Assembly: GCF_900142195.1 (NCBI RefSeq)
Contig: NZ_FRAB01000048.1
Coordinates: 1 to 45,352 of the forward strand
Reading direction: 5' to 3'
From: Paraburkholderia terricola
GTDB taxonomy: Bacteria > Pseudomonadota > Gammaproteobacteria > Burkholderiales > Burkholderiaceae
DNA: 45,352 bases
Numbering within the stretch: position 1 is the first letter of the stretch; each line of letters begins with the position of its first letter. Under the pieces are notes generated by a model that worked only from the letters and a program-made list of their open reading frames with translations, was not told where the DNA came from and did not search any database. Of this stretch, positions 25,177-32,985 are shown piece after piece. The position numbers and the translations under genes were made by a program.

Positions 25177-25773
25177 TCATTCGCGAACCCATCCCAGTCT
25201 GATCAGCCTGCTGAAAAGTATGCGATGCATGCCGACAGCAAGTCGATATACCGGCGGCAGGTACCAATGAGCGGCATTCAACGTCAGCCATGCACTGAGC
25301 GCGGCAACCACGGCGGCCCCTAACATGTCGAACGGAAAATGAACGCCCAGGTATATGCGTGCCCAGGCGATGGAGATTCCCAGCAAAGCCAACGCGCACC
25401 ACGCTCTTCGTGGACCTTGCTGCATGAGAACACTGAACACAGTGGCCCACCACAGCGTCAGATGGTCGCTTGGGAATGATGAATCAGCAACATGCGGGAT
25501 GAACGTGTGCCCGAGGCCGATCATGAAAGGCCGGGGGTGCGACCACACCAAACCGACGATCTGATTGATGAGCATTCCAACCAACCCTGATGCGGTAGCA
25601 ACAAGCATCATTTGCCCGGTCTTCCCGTTGCCGCGCAGCCAGCCGGTGCCGATCGCGACAGGTACCGCCCAGATGAGCCATTCCGCCAGGAAGATCGCCA
25701 GCGTCGACGCAAGTATGTTCGGCCGCTCTGGCGCATTGATCAAGAGAAAGAGTGTCTGGTTGACCGCTTCCAT
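25177..25773 (-). CDS. PAP2-family membrane phosphatase (undecaprenyl-diphosphatase-like)
   Basis: The 198-aa protein has five to six membrane segments and the three phosphatase motifs of PAP2 enzymes: VWSHPRPF near residue 80, FPSDHLTLW near 100 and ARIYLGVHFPFDMLG near 145. The first motif lacks the usual lysine, and the second has Asp instead of Gly (PSDH), as in BcrC-type enzymes. It would remove phosphate from isoprenoid or other lipid pyrophosphates on the periplasmic side. GGAG lies five bases before the ATG. It shares the strand and probably the transcript with the COG4705-qseBC genes, which suggests an envelope role. Confidence 0.88.
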   Translation of the reverse strand: MEAVNQTLFLLINAPERPNILASTLAIFLAEWLIWAVPVAIGTGWLRGNGKTGQMMLVATASGLVGMLINQIVGLVWSHPRPFMIGLGHTFIPHVADSSFPSDHLTLWWATVFSVLMQQGPRRAWCALALLGISIAWARIYLGVHFPFDMLGAAVVAALSAWLTLNAAHWYLPPVYRLAVGMHRILFSRLIRLGWVRE

Positions 25774-25829
25774 GAAGTCTCCATGGCCGGATCACCCGTT
25801 ACAGGCGAGCCGACAGTACTGTTCGGTTA

Positions 25830-26165
25830 TCAGTATTGCTTGTCGTGACCGTCATCGCGGTCGACCTTGTCCTCAGCGGATGAGATCATCCATCCCTTGT
25901 TGGCATCGACCTTGACATCGAAGACTTTGGTTCCACTGGCGATCTCCACGTCATACATCCCGCCCTGCTTCGAGTTTTCGTACTCGGCTCTCGACGCCTT
26001 GCCATTGGCGTGCGGCTATGCAATTTTGACCGCCAGAGTGAGTGGCATGTTGGCCTTGGCGATCGCCATCGCGTCGTTTTCCGTGCCGACATTGGCGGCG
26101 TAGGCGCCGACGCCAGTAGCGGCAATGGTGATGGCAAGCAGAGAAAGTCTGGTGTAGTGGTACAT
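25830..26165 (-). pseudogene. PepSY-domain periplasmic protein interrupted by an in-frame TAG
   Basis: From ATG 26165 the frame encodes a signal peptide (MYHYTRLSLLAITIAATGVG, then AYA) and the first part of a PepSY domain. A TAG codon follows at 26018-26016 (codon 50). The same frame continues for 61 codons with clear PepSY sequence (GGMYDVEIASGTKVFDVKVD, then KGWMISSAEDK) to a proper stop at 25830. There is no shift of frame, so one base change broke the gene, unless the strain suppresses amber codons or there is a sequencing error. GAGG precedes the ATG. PepSY proteins are common next to QseBC-type systems, where they are often targets. Confidence 0.82.
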
Positions 26166-26409
26166 GGTGCCTCTTCAAAAAGAACGCAGGGATTTGCGCA
26201 ATGAAAGGCTACCGAAGCATACTTAGCCAGCCCTGAGCCGAATCCATTCTTCCTTTCGGGAAGATGTTTGTCTGCTCTGTGCGGTGGTGCTCCGTCATTT
26301 CCCGCAGTCATTTGCTCAAAATGACAGCACTGCACCTTGTATCCAACGCGATCGCCATGGATAAAGCCGATGCGGCGCGGGCCTGACCGCGCCCGGCGCG
26401 TCGTTGGCG

Positions 26410-26577
26410 TCATTCTATTCGATGCGCAATGTCGTCCGGAAAAGGATACGGTGCGTGTGGACCTGGCCATTCCGGTGCCGGCGGTCGGCTCAACGCATCG
26501 CATCCACCGAGGCTGAAGAGAAGCAAGCCCGCGAGCAGAATGGCTGAAGGCTCGCGAAATTTCGCTCGAGTGTCCAT
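26410..26577 (-). CDS. small lipoprotein (55 aa)
   Basis: A short frame starts MDTRAKFREPSAILLAGLLL and continues FSLGGCDAL, a lipoprotein signal peptide with lipobox LGGC. A proline-rich tail of about 27 residues (RPPAPEWPGPHAPYPF) follows. GGGAG lies before the ATG at 26577. It is too short for routine gene callers. It precedes the PepSY gene by 244 bp on the same strand. The mature part is too short for an enzyme, and its function is unknown. Confidence 0.65.
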   Translation of the reverse strand: MDTRAKFREPSAILLAGLLLFSLGGCDALSRPPAPEWPGPHAPYPFPDDIAHRIE

Positions 26578-26955
26578 GTTGCATCTCCCGGTGAACCGCC
26601 CCGCCCGGATTAGACCTTCAGTTGCATGACAGGTTACGCTGCAATGGCTTTACCTGTCTCGCGAATGTCCCGTGCCCCGTCACGCGGACGCGATCGACAA
26701 CCATTCCGCGCTGCGTCCCTTTTTGCCCACCCGTAGACGCGGGTGATCCGGCTATCCGCAACACGGCGACCGCATCGTTGAGCGCGCCCACCTGCTCCTC
26801 CAGGGCGCAGTTGAGCAACTTTGCGCTGTTACGCAACCGACGGCAGTCGCCCGCCGCCGCCCGTCTCGCAACATTGGCCGATGCCCCCAGCCATCCTCAC
26901 GCAGTTGCGCTTCGCTCGATGCGATCAACTCGTGGCGGGACTTTCACCCACAAGA
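26578..26955. other. region with no supported gene
   Basis: The open frame across 26622-27236 on the plus strand lacks motifs and runs through the porin terminator, so I reject it. The stretch probably holds the promoter of the small lipoprotein at its left end and nothing else I can support. Confidence 0.4.
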
Positions 26956-26976
26956 GTGCGCCCATGCTGGGCGCAC
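26956..26976. terminator. second hairpin downstream of the porin terminator
   Basis: GTGCGCCC and GGGCGCAC form a perfect 8-bp stem around ATGCT, directly beyond the T-run of the porin terminator. It could act as a back-up terminator for leftward transcription. Confidence 0.6.
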
Positions 26977-27008
26977 AAAAAAGCGGCGACGGATTTGTCC
27001 GTCGCCGC
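26977..27008 (-). terminator. intrinsic terminator of the porin gene
   Basis: On the minus strand, GCGGCGACGGA/TCCGTCGCCGC forms a perfect 11-bp stem with a 4-nt loop and is followed by TTTTTT. It lies 65 bp after the porin stop codon. Confidence 0.92.
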
Positions 27009-27072
27009 AACCAGGAGCAGTTTTCGTCAATGAATTCGCCAGCAGGCGCGCCTTCCAGCCTCAGATCCAGGC

Positions 27073-28200
27073 TCAGAAACGGGTGCGGACACCCGTGGTC
27101 AGTTCAAGCTGGTTGGTCGAGCCGAAGGTGCTTCCAACCGTATAGCCACCGTGCAGCCGCATATAGTCGCCGGCGAGATACACTTCGGTACGCTTGGACA
27201 GGTGATAGAAGACCGAACCGTACAGCGTCTCCTTGAAGCCGTTGTGCAGTCCCGATGTCGGGTCGAAGGCGCCGAGATTCGCATTCGGAATATCGCCGTC
27301 GGCGTTATAGGCGGCGTTCTTCACACGCATCTGCTGATAGCCCAGTTCGTAGTCGAAAGCACCCTTCGGCGACAGTTTGAGCGACGCGGTCCACGCGTTG
27401 TCCTGGCGCTGGCCGAGCGCGCCCTGATTGCCGAGGTAACGGAAGTAACCCGCGTTGGCACGCAGGATACCGAAGGTGTAGTTGCCACCCACCGAATACG
27501 TCTGGTTGGTGATACCGGCGCGGTTCACGTGGCTATAGAAGCCCGACACGTTGAACGGGCCGCCGTTGTAGCCAAGCGCAGCCTGATACGTCGAGTTGGA
27601 GCCGAAGCTGGTCGAGTTGCCGAATGCGTAGCCGGCACTGGCGAAGATGCCATTGCTGAAGAGCTTCTTCCACGCAACACCGTTGTTATAGCGTGTGCCG
27701 GTCGGCCCGGCCGCGTAAAAAATCATCTGCTTGAAGTTGTTCGAGTTGGTCCAGCCACCCTCTTCCGTCGTCAGCCTCGCGCTACCGTACGGGTCGCCGT
27801 AAATCGCTGCCGCATCGCGGGCGATCGAGTTCTGGAACCCGGCCGTAATCTTGCCGAACGTGTCGTTCTCGATACCGACCCATGCGTCCCGGTCGAAAAT
27901 CTGGCCCGGATCTTCCATCTGGCCGTTGGCGACGACGAATTCACTCTCGAGTCGGAAGATGATCTTCGTGCCGCCACCAATGTCTTCCGCACCCTTGAGC
28001 CCCCAGCGACTGCCGCTGAACCACGGCTCGCCGTCGTTGCCCATGCCGATGACATGATTGCCGTTCGCGTCGGCATGCGTCCGATAAGTCGGAAAGCTCA
28101 GGTCCATGAGTCCATAGAGCTGGACGCTCGACTGTGCGTACGCGCCGGTCACTGCAACGGTTCCCGCCGCGGCTGCGATAGCCAGATACCCTTTCTTCAA
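27073..28200 (-). CDS. outer membrane porin (Gram-negative general porin family)
   Basis: The 375-aa protein has a signal peptide ending AYA and a mature start QSSVQLYGLMDLSFP, typical of Burkholderia porins. It has many short amphipathic beta strands (NFKQMIFYAAGPTGTRYNNG), the GSRWGLKGAEDIGGG motif near residue 65 and the closing TTGVRTRF with C-terminal Phe required for outer membrane insertion. It forms 16-stranded trimer pores for small solutes. The start codon is TTG at 28200, with GGAG seven bases upstream; no in-frame ATG precedes the signal peptide. It follows a TctD-like regulator gene by 86 bp on the same strand and may be controlled by it. Confidence 0.94.
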   Translation of the reverse strand: MKKGYLAIAAAAGTVAVTGAYAQSSVQLYGLMDLSFPTYRTHADANGNHVIGMGNDGEPWFSGSRWGLKGAEDIGGGTKIIFRLESEFVVANGQMEDPGQIFDRDAWVGIENDTFGKITAGFQNSIARDAAAIYGDPYGSARLTTEEGGWTNSNNFKQMIFYAAGPTGTRYNNGVAWKKLFSNGIFASAGYAFGNSTSFGSNSTYQAALGYNGGPFNVSGFYSHVNRAGITNQTYSVGGNYTFGILRANAGYFRYLGNQGALGQRQDNAWTASLKLSPKGAFDYELGYQQMRVKNAAYNADGDIPNANLGAFDPTSGLHNGFKETLYGSVFYHLSKRTEVYLAGDYMRLHGGYTVGSTFGSTNQLELTTGVRTRF

Positions 28201-28286
28201 GATCGTCTCCTCAGGTTACTACGTTGAAATCTTCTTTTGCCGTCTGCTGAAACTGCGCTACGGGTGCGCTTGGCGACCGCCACCAT

Positions 28287-28961
28287 CTACAGTGCGTCCT
28301 TGCAGCGCAGGATGTAGCCAAGCCCTCGCAAGGTCACGATCTGTGCGCTCGACCTGTAGAGGTGCCGCCGCAACCGGTGGATATAGATCTCGACGGCATC
28401 CGCGCTCGGCTCGTCGTCAAGACTGAACATCGTCTCCATGAGGGTTGCCTTCGGCACCGTCTTGCCCTTTCTCAGCATCAGCGTCTCGAGGACTGTGTGT
28501 TCACGACGACGCAAGATCAGCGGTTGGCCGTTATGACGGAATTCGCGTGTGTCGGCGATGTATTGCAGGTCGCCACAAGTCAAATGCTCCGACATTGCGC
28601 CTGATTGCCTGCGGATCAATCCCTTGATTCGTGCCACCAGTTCTCGCGCATCGAACGGCTTGACGACATAGTCGTCAGCACCCGCGTCGAAACAGTCGAC
28701 CTTGTCCTCGGTCGATCCGTTGGCAGTCAGCATCAACACAGGCACGGTGTCGCCACGACGACGCAACCGTGCGAGCACGTTCGTTCCGTCCATGCCAGGT
28801 AACCGGATGTCGAGCACCACTACGTCATAGCGTTGCGTCATCAATACCAAGTCCGCGCGCTCACCGTCGAGCACAATGTCGACCGTGAAATTTTCATTGC
28901 GCAGCAGGTTCGCGACCCAGTGCGCAAGTTCCGCGTTGTCCTCCACCAGCAGCAGCTTCAT
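28287..28961 (-). CDS. OmpR-family response regulator, TctD-like
   Basis: The 224-aa regulator has a receiver domain with D51 in VVVLDIRLPGMDG and K in VVKPFDAREL. A winged-helix domain follows with RRREHTVLETLMLRKGKTVP and DAVEIYIHRLRRHL. GGGGGA precedes ATG 28961. It resembles TctD, which controls tricarboxylate uptake and porins. No histidine kinase gene lies on either side, so its partner is missing here. The ATG overlaps (ATGA) the stop of a ~60-codon open frame upstream that could be the tail of a lost gene. The porin gene 86 bp downstream is the natural candidate target. Confidence 0.9.
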   Translation of the reverse strand: MKLLLVEDNAELAHWVANLLRNENFTVDIVLDGERADLVLMTQRYDVVVLDIRLPGMDGTNVLARLRRRGDTVPVLMLTANGSTEDKVDCFDAGADDYVVKPFDARELVARIKGLIRRQSGAMSEHLTCGDLQYIADTREFRHNGQPLILRRREHTVLETLMLRKGKTVPKATLMETMFSLDDEPSADAVEIYIHRLRRHLYRSSAQIVTLRGLGYILRCKDAL

Positions 28962-29444
28962 CGTTTCCCCCGATCCTTCGAGCGGCGCCACGAAAACCTG
29001 AGGCTCGGCAACGAGTGGTTGCCGTCCCACAACGCGTTGGTGCCTTCCAGCGAGCGCATGTCGACGAGCACCTTTACGGCACCGGGCTTGCGCAACGCCG
29101 GCACCGTCGGCTGTCGCCATGCCCGCGGCGATGCGCTCGACTATTGAGAAGGAGGCCTAATGGCAGACGTGCAGTAAATGCTACGGCACGAGCAAAAGCC
29201 CGAGGTCATCGATCGTCTCCGTAATTGTCCGTCGCGGCGCAATGCCGCCCGGCTGCATCGATGAGGCGATTCTAGGGAAGGAAATCCTTCTGCCGACTTA
29301 CACCAGAAGCCGTTTTTCATAGGGGATTTCCATGACAGCAAGACCGTCCGAAGTACGCATTGTGGAACGCTGGCGAACACGGGGATTTGTCAGACGGTGG
29401 CTCGAAGAAGTGAACGGCCAGAGTTGTAGCCGCTCACAGTCCCT
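28962..29444. other. region with no supported gene
   Basis: A minus-strand frame with residues ALRKPGAVKVLVDMRSLEGT ends exactly at the regulator start (ATGA). It is cut off by a stop near 29140 and has no recognisable domain. The remainder contains no gene I can support; its right edge holds the leader of the box promoter at 29445. Confidence 0.4.
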
Positions 29445-29478
29445 GCTTAAGGTTTCCTTCAGCACCGCCAGCTAGAAT
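29445..29478 (+). promoter_or_regulatory. PmrA-box-like promoter, copy 1
   Basis: GCTTAAGGTTTCCTTCAGC (29445-29463) contains the direct repeat CTTAAG-N5-CTTCAG. After exactly 9 nt comes TAGAAT (29473-29478) as -10 box. The box covers the -35 region. The next start codon (29569) lies 105 bp after the box. The identical box and spacing occur twice more in the window. Confidence 0.8.
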
Positions 29479-29568
29479 CAATTGGGTCAAGCCGGGCGGG
29501 ACGAGAAGTAAGTTGCGCTGATGCCGACGGTCGAAACAACGATGCAAAGGAGAACGAGAGGAAGTGCC

Positions 29569-29820
29569 ATGACGACTGCGCGCATGATTTACATGCTGGA
29601 ACTGGCTCGGGGATGCTCCCATATTGCCAGCATGCTGACGGCTGAATCCGAGCAGCGAGCCATCACCGATACCCTTGAAGAATTCCTCCGGCTGTACGGC
29701 GTCAAGGAAACCACGCTTTTCCAAGAACTCCTCGCTGACGACCTGCATCGGCGCGAAAAAACGGCTGCTGCTTCAGCCGTGCGCAACTTCAAGGCGATCA
29801 CGGTCTCAAGGGGGCCCTAG
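29569..29820 (+). CDS. hypothetical protein (83 aa) behind a PmrA-box-like promoter
   Basis: The protein (MTTARMIYMLELARGCSHIA, then SMLTAESEQRAITDTLEEFL) looks soluble and mainly helical, ending with a basic tail. I do not recognise a family. AGAGGAAG precedes ATG 29569; an in-frame ATG at 29521 is less well placed. What makes it credible is its promoter: the same 19-bp box and -10 spacing that precede two hopanoid operons, at the same distance from the start. It may therefore be a small co-regulated envelope or regulatory protein. The next gene on this strand starts 385 bp later. Confidence 0.6.
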   Translation: MTTARMIYMLELARGCSHIASMLTAESEQRAITDTLEEFLRLYGVKETTLFQELLADDLHRREKTAAASAVRNFKAITVSRGP

Positions 29821-30205
29821 CGCCGCCATGTTCTCGCAAGCAATGGTCATAAAGGCCGTGAATATCGCCGCACCGGGTGCCTAGCGATCGAACCCGAGCC
29901 GTTATCGGATTCACTTCACGGTGTGAACGTTGCTCGATGACGCAGACCGTCTTTCGACACGCGTCCTGCCGGCTGCGACGCCTTCAGAAAGCACCGGCAA
30001 AACGCGAAATATTTTGTAACAATTTGTCAACGGTTACCACCGCAGGGACGTTAACGCGTGAGACTCCACGCCCGGTCGGCGACGGCTAACGCCGCGGCCG
30101 CTCAAGCCAATTCCTTGGCTCAGAACGGATCGCGCCGGATTTAATTTCACGAAATGTCACGTCACGACTCCGTCGATAGAAAGGTTGCCAGGGGACAGTC
30201 AGCGC
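29821..30205. other. intergenic region upstream of the GT4 gene
   Basis: No gene or box copy is seen. The AT-richer part near 30005-30045 may carry the promoter for the glycosyltransferase-deacetylase pair, but no clear -35/-10 pair can be defended. Confidence 0.4.
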
Positions 30206-31321
30206 ATGAAAGCATTAGGTGTTCTCCATAGCGAGTCATCGCGAGGTTGGGGCGGCCAGGAAGTCCGTACGTTGAAGGAAATGATCGCGCTCCGTGCGCT
30301 CGGTCATAACGTGGAACTGGTCTGCCCCGACGACGCGACACTTGGCATCCGCTCGCACGCCGAGGGTTTTACGGTCCATCACGCGCGCATGCGCGGCGGC
30401 GCCGACATGCGCTCGATGCTCACGATCCGGTCGGTTCTCGACAAGCGCCGCTTTGACGTGCTGAATACGCACAGCGGCCATGACAGCCTCGTCGCCGGGA
30501 TGGCGGGCCGTCTTGCGCGAACGCCGCTCATCGTTCGGACGCGCCACCTGGCGCTACCCATCACGTCGCTGGCTACGTATAACTGGATCCCGCATCGGGT
30601 CGTCGCGGTAAGTCATTTCGTGCGCAAGTATCTGATTTCGGCCGGTGTGCCGGAAAGTCGCGTGGAAACGATTTACGATGGCATCGTCAAACCGGAGCCA
30701 CTCGCGCACTCCACGCTGCGCGACGAACTTGGACTCGATTCGAGCGCGGTCATCGCGGGAATCGTGGCCATGCTGCGCGGCAAGAAGGGCCACGAAGATC
30801 TGATCGCGGCGGTGCGGCCAATCATGGCCGACCGGCCGCATCTTCACGTGGTGATGGCTGGCAGCGGCGGCGAATTCGACAGGCTCAAGTCGATGATCGA
30901 CGATTTCGGGTTAACCCATCGCATTCATTTGCTGGGCTTCCGCAACGACATCAACAACGTGCTGCGCGGCTGCGATCTCTTCGTATTGCCAACCCATCAG
31001 GAAGCGCTCGGACAGGCATTCATCGAAGCAATGGCGATGGGTCTGCCGGTGATCGGCACGCATGTCGACGGTGTGCCCGAGCTGATCGACTCCGGCGTGA
31101 ACGGCTTGCTGGTGCCCGCGCAAGACGTCGATGCATTGCGCGGCGCGCTCATGCGCCTGATAGACGACGCGCCATTGCGCGCGCGCTTCGGACTGGCCGC
31201 GCGCATCAAGACTGATGGCAATTTCACGGTGGAAAGCATGGCGAGCGAGACCGTGGATTTTTACCGGCGCGGCATCGATCGCGCGCGCAGGGTCTGTGAC
31301 CCGTGGCGGGCCGCCGCATGA
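30206..31321 (+). CDS. GT4-family glycosyltransferase
   Basis: The 371-aa protein has the two-domain GT-B layout. The N-terminal domain contains GWGGQEVRTLKEMIALRALG near residue 15 and NTHSGHDSLVAGMAGRLA near 88. The C-terminal nucleotide-sugar domain contains MLRGKKGHEDLIAAV, HVVMAGSGGE and the EALGQAFIEAMAMGLPVIGT motif with its E-x7-E pair near 270-280. It should transfer a sugar from a nucleotide donor to a lipid-linked or other acceptor on the cytoplasmic side. The ATG at 30206 follows GGGGA. The next gene overlaps by 4 bp (ATGA), so the deacetylase is made with it. Acceptor and sugar are unknown. Confidence 0.9.
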   Translation: MKALGVLHSESSRGWGGQEVRTLKEMIALRALGHNVELVCPDDATLGIRSHAEGFTVHHARMRGGADMRSMLTIRSVLDKRRFDVLNTHSGHDSLVAGMAGRLARTPLIVRTRHLALPITSLATYNWIPHRVVAVSHFVRKYLISAGVPESRVETIYDGIVKPEPLAHSTLRDELGLDSSAVIAGIVAMLRGKKGHEDLIAAVRPIMADRPHLHVVMAGSGGEFDRLKSMIDDFGLTHRIHLLGFRNDINNVLRGCDLFVLPTHQEALGQAFIEAMAMGLPVIGTHVDGVPELIDSGVNGLLVPAQDVDALRGALMRLIDDAPLRARFGLAARIKTDGNFTVESMASETVDFYRRGIDRARRVCDPWRAAA

Positions 31322-32145
31322 CCTTCGCCAAGGCGTTACCCGTGCTGATGTACCACCATATCAGCACGTCGCCGGGTATGATCACGGTATCGCCCGAGCA
31401 CTTCGCGGAGCAAATGGCGCATCTCGCCAACGCGGGTTACACAACGGTCGGCAGCGAGCGGCTATCGGCTTATCTGGCAGGAGAGCCGATACCGGGGAGG
31501 TCCGTCGTTTTAACGTTCGACGACGGCTATCTGGACAACTGGGTGCATGCCCATCCGGTTCTGCAAGCGCACGGTTTCACCGCATTGTGCTTTCTGGTGA
31601 CGAGCTGGATAGGCGATGGACCCGCGCGCCCACATGCGCGCTCGGATGCCACGTTGCCTCGGCTACTCAATCATCGCGACGGCGAAATTGCGATCGAACT
31701 CGGCGAAGCCGATCGCGCGATTCTCCGATGGTCCGAGATCCATGCGATGCGCGAGGCCGGAACCTTCGAGTTTCACAGCCATACGCATCGCCACGTGCGA
31801 TGGGACCAGGTGTCGGCCACAGCGGACGACAAGTGCGCCGCACTCGCGCGCGATCTCAGCGACGCGCGCACGACCTTGAAAGCACGGCTTGGCGCGGTGT
31901 CCGATCATCTGTGCTGGCCCCAGGGCTTTTATGACGATGACTACCGGCGAGTCGCCGTTCAGGCGGGTTTCCGGCATCTCTACACCTGCGAGACGGGCTC
32001 GAATTATCCGCAAAGGGACGACAATGCCGTCCGCTCGATTACCCGGCTCGAGGTGCGCGACCGGCCCGCGTCATGGCTCGCCTCGCGGCTCTGGATCCAT
32101 ACGCGGCCCGCGATCAGTCGCGCTTACCTCAAGATCAAGCGGTAG
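31318..32145 (+). CDS. NodB-family polysaccharide deacetylase
   Basis: The 275-aa protein has PVLMYHHIS at the N-terminus, the metal motif VLTFDDGYLDN near residue 65 and the second motif FHSHTHRH near 155. CWPQGFYDDDYRRVAVQAGF follows near 200. This is the CE4 esterase pattern that removes N-acetyl groups from sugars with a divalent metal. It is coupled by ATGA overlap to the GT4 gene, so the pair may add and then deacetylate an N-acetylhexosamine. That would parallel the HpnI-HpnK logic of the genes on the opposite strand. No signal peptide is obvious, so a cytoplasmic or membrane-associated location is likely. Confidence 0.9.
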   Translation: MTFAKALPVLMYHHISTSPGMITVSPEHFAEQMAHLANAGYTTVGSERLSAYLAGEPIPGRSVVLTFDDGYLDNWVHAHPVLQAHGFTALCFLVTSWIGDGPARPHARSDATLPRLLNHRDGEIAIELGEADRAILRWSEIHAMREAGTFEFHSHTHRHVRWDQVSATADDKCAALARDLSDARTTLKARLGAVSDHLCWPQGFYDDDYRRVAVQAGFRHLYTCETGSNYPQRDDNAVRSITRLEVRDRPASWLASRLWIHTRPAISRAYLKIKR

Positions 32146-32166
32146 CGGATAACCGCGCCGCTACCG
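32140..32166. terminator. hairpin spanning the stop codons of two convergent genes
   Basis: CGGTAGCGG and CCGCTACCG form a perfect 9-bp stem with a 9-nt loop. It includes the TAG stop codons of both the plus-strand deacetylase and minus-strand hpnK, as expected for a compact bidirectional terminator, though without T-runs. Confidence 0.55.
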
Positions 32167-32985
32167 GTTCAACACATCGGCGAATCCGCCCAGCCTTGCG
32201 CCGAGTCCTCGAATCGAGCGGGCGACGTTCGGCGACAGCAGCGCCTCCAATTCGTCCGCATGCCGATAGTCGCGCATGCCGTCACTCAATACGCACTCTC
32301 CCGCAACGGCAGGATGACAGTAAATCTCCGCCACGCCCTCAGGCAGCGAAGCAAGCGCCGCCAGCCACGCCGCTTCGTCCATGCGACCGCTGCCGGCAAT
32401 GCCGACGACATAATCATTGTGAAGAATGCCCGCGCCGTCGAGCCGCCACTTCACGCTCGAGATCCATGGTCTCAGCCATAGCGGCGCATTGGCCTCGAAC
32501 GGCAAACGCATCGCCTTCATGCCGAATTCGCGGCCGATTTCAAGGATCAAGCCGAGCACTGTCGGATGCAGATGGAAATGCTTGTGCGTGTTGACATGAT
32601 CGAGCGCGAGTCCGGTTCTGGCGAACGCCTCGAACTGCGCGCGAATTTCGCGGGCAAGCTGCTTGCGCACATGCGGCAGAAAGAAAAACCGCACGCCGTC
32701 GCGCACCATATTGCCGCCGAAGCGCCCATGCTCGTCGAGCAAGGCGGGGATGCCGGCGCGCGGGGTGACCGCATCGCCATCGGCGAGCACGAGATGCAAG
32801 CCGATGCGCAACTGCGGCAGAGCGCGGGCTCGCTTCACCGCGTCGCTTGCGGCGGGCGCACCGACCATCAGGCTCGCGGCCGTCAGCACGCCGTCGCGAT
32901 GCGCCCGTTCGACCGCCTGATTCACCCGTGAATGCCGGCCGAAGTCGTCGGCGGTCACGATCAGGGCGCGCGGCCTAGCGGCCAT
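32161..32985 (-). CDS. hpnK: hopanoid biosynthesis deacetylase HpnK
   Basis: This 274-aa YdjC/ChbG-fold protein has metal and catalytic motifs TADDFGRH (residues 11-18), GLHLVLADGDAV near 62, DHVNTHKHFHLHP near 128 and EIYCHPAV near 225. This pattern fits HpnK. In Burkholderia, HpnK deacetylates the N-acetylglucosamine on bacteriohopanetetrol to give the glucosamine form. The gene starts 11 bp inside the end of hpnI, so the two are translationally coupled, and it is the last gene of the operon under box copy 2. Family assignment is by motif and context together. Confidence 0.9.
   Translation of the reverse strand: MAARPRALIVTADDFGRHSRVNQAVERAHRDGVLTAASLMVGAPAASDAVKRARALPQLRIGLHLVLADGDAVTPRAGIPALLDEHGRFGGNMVRDGVRFFFLPHVRKQLAREIRAQFEAFARTGLALDHVNTHKHFHLHPTVLGLILEIGREFGMKAMRLPFEANAPLWLRPWISSVKWRLDGAGILHNDYVVGIAGSGRMDEAAWLAALASLPEGVAEIYCHPAVAGECVLSDGMRDYRHADELEALLSPNVARSIRGLGARLGGFADVLNR

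Noticed and set aside
26622..27236. Plus-strand open frame of 204 codons
   Set aside because: It runs through the intrinsic terminator and into the 3' end of the porin gene on the other strand, with no motif.
28962..29140. Minus-strand frame ending in ATGA at the TctD-like regulator (ALRKPGAVKVLVDMRSLEGT...)
   Set aside because: It could be a gene tail, but no family is recognisable and the frame is short; kept only as a remark.
30005..30045. AT-rich stretch as a copy-4 box promoter for the GT4-deacetylase pair
   Set aside because: No CTTAAG-N5-CTTCAG sequence is present there.
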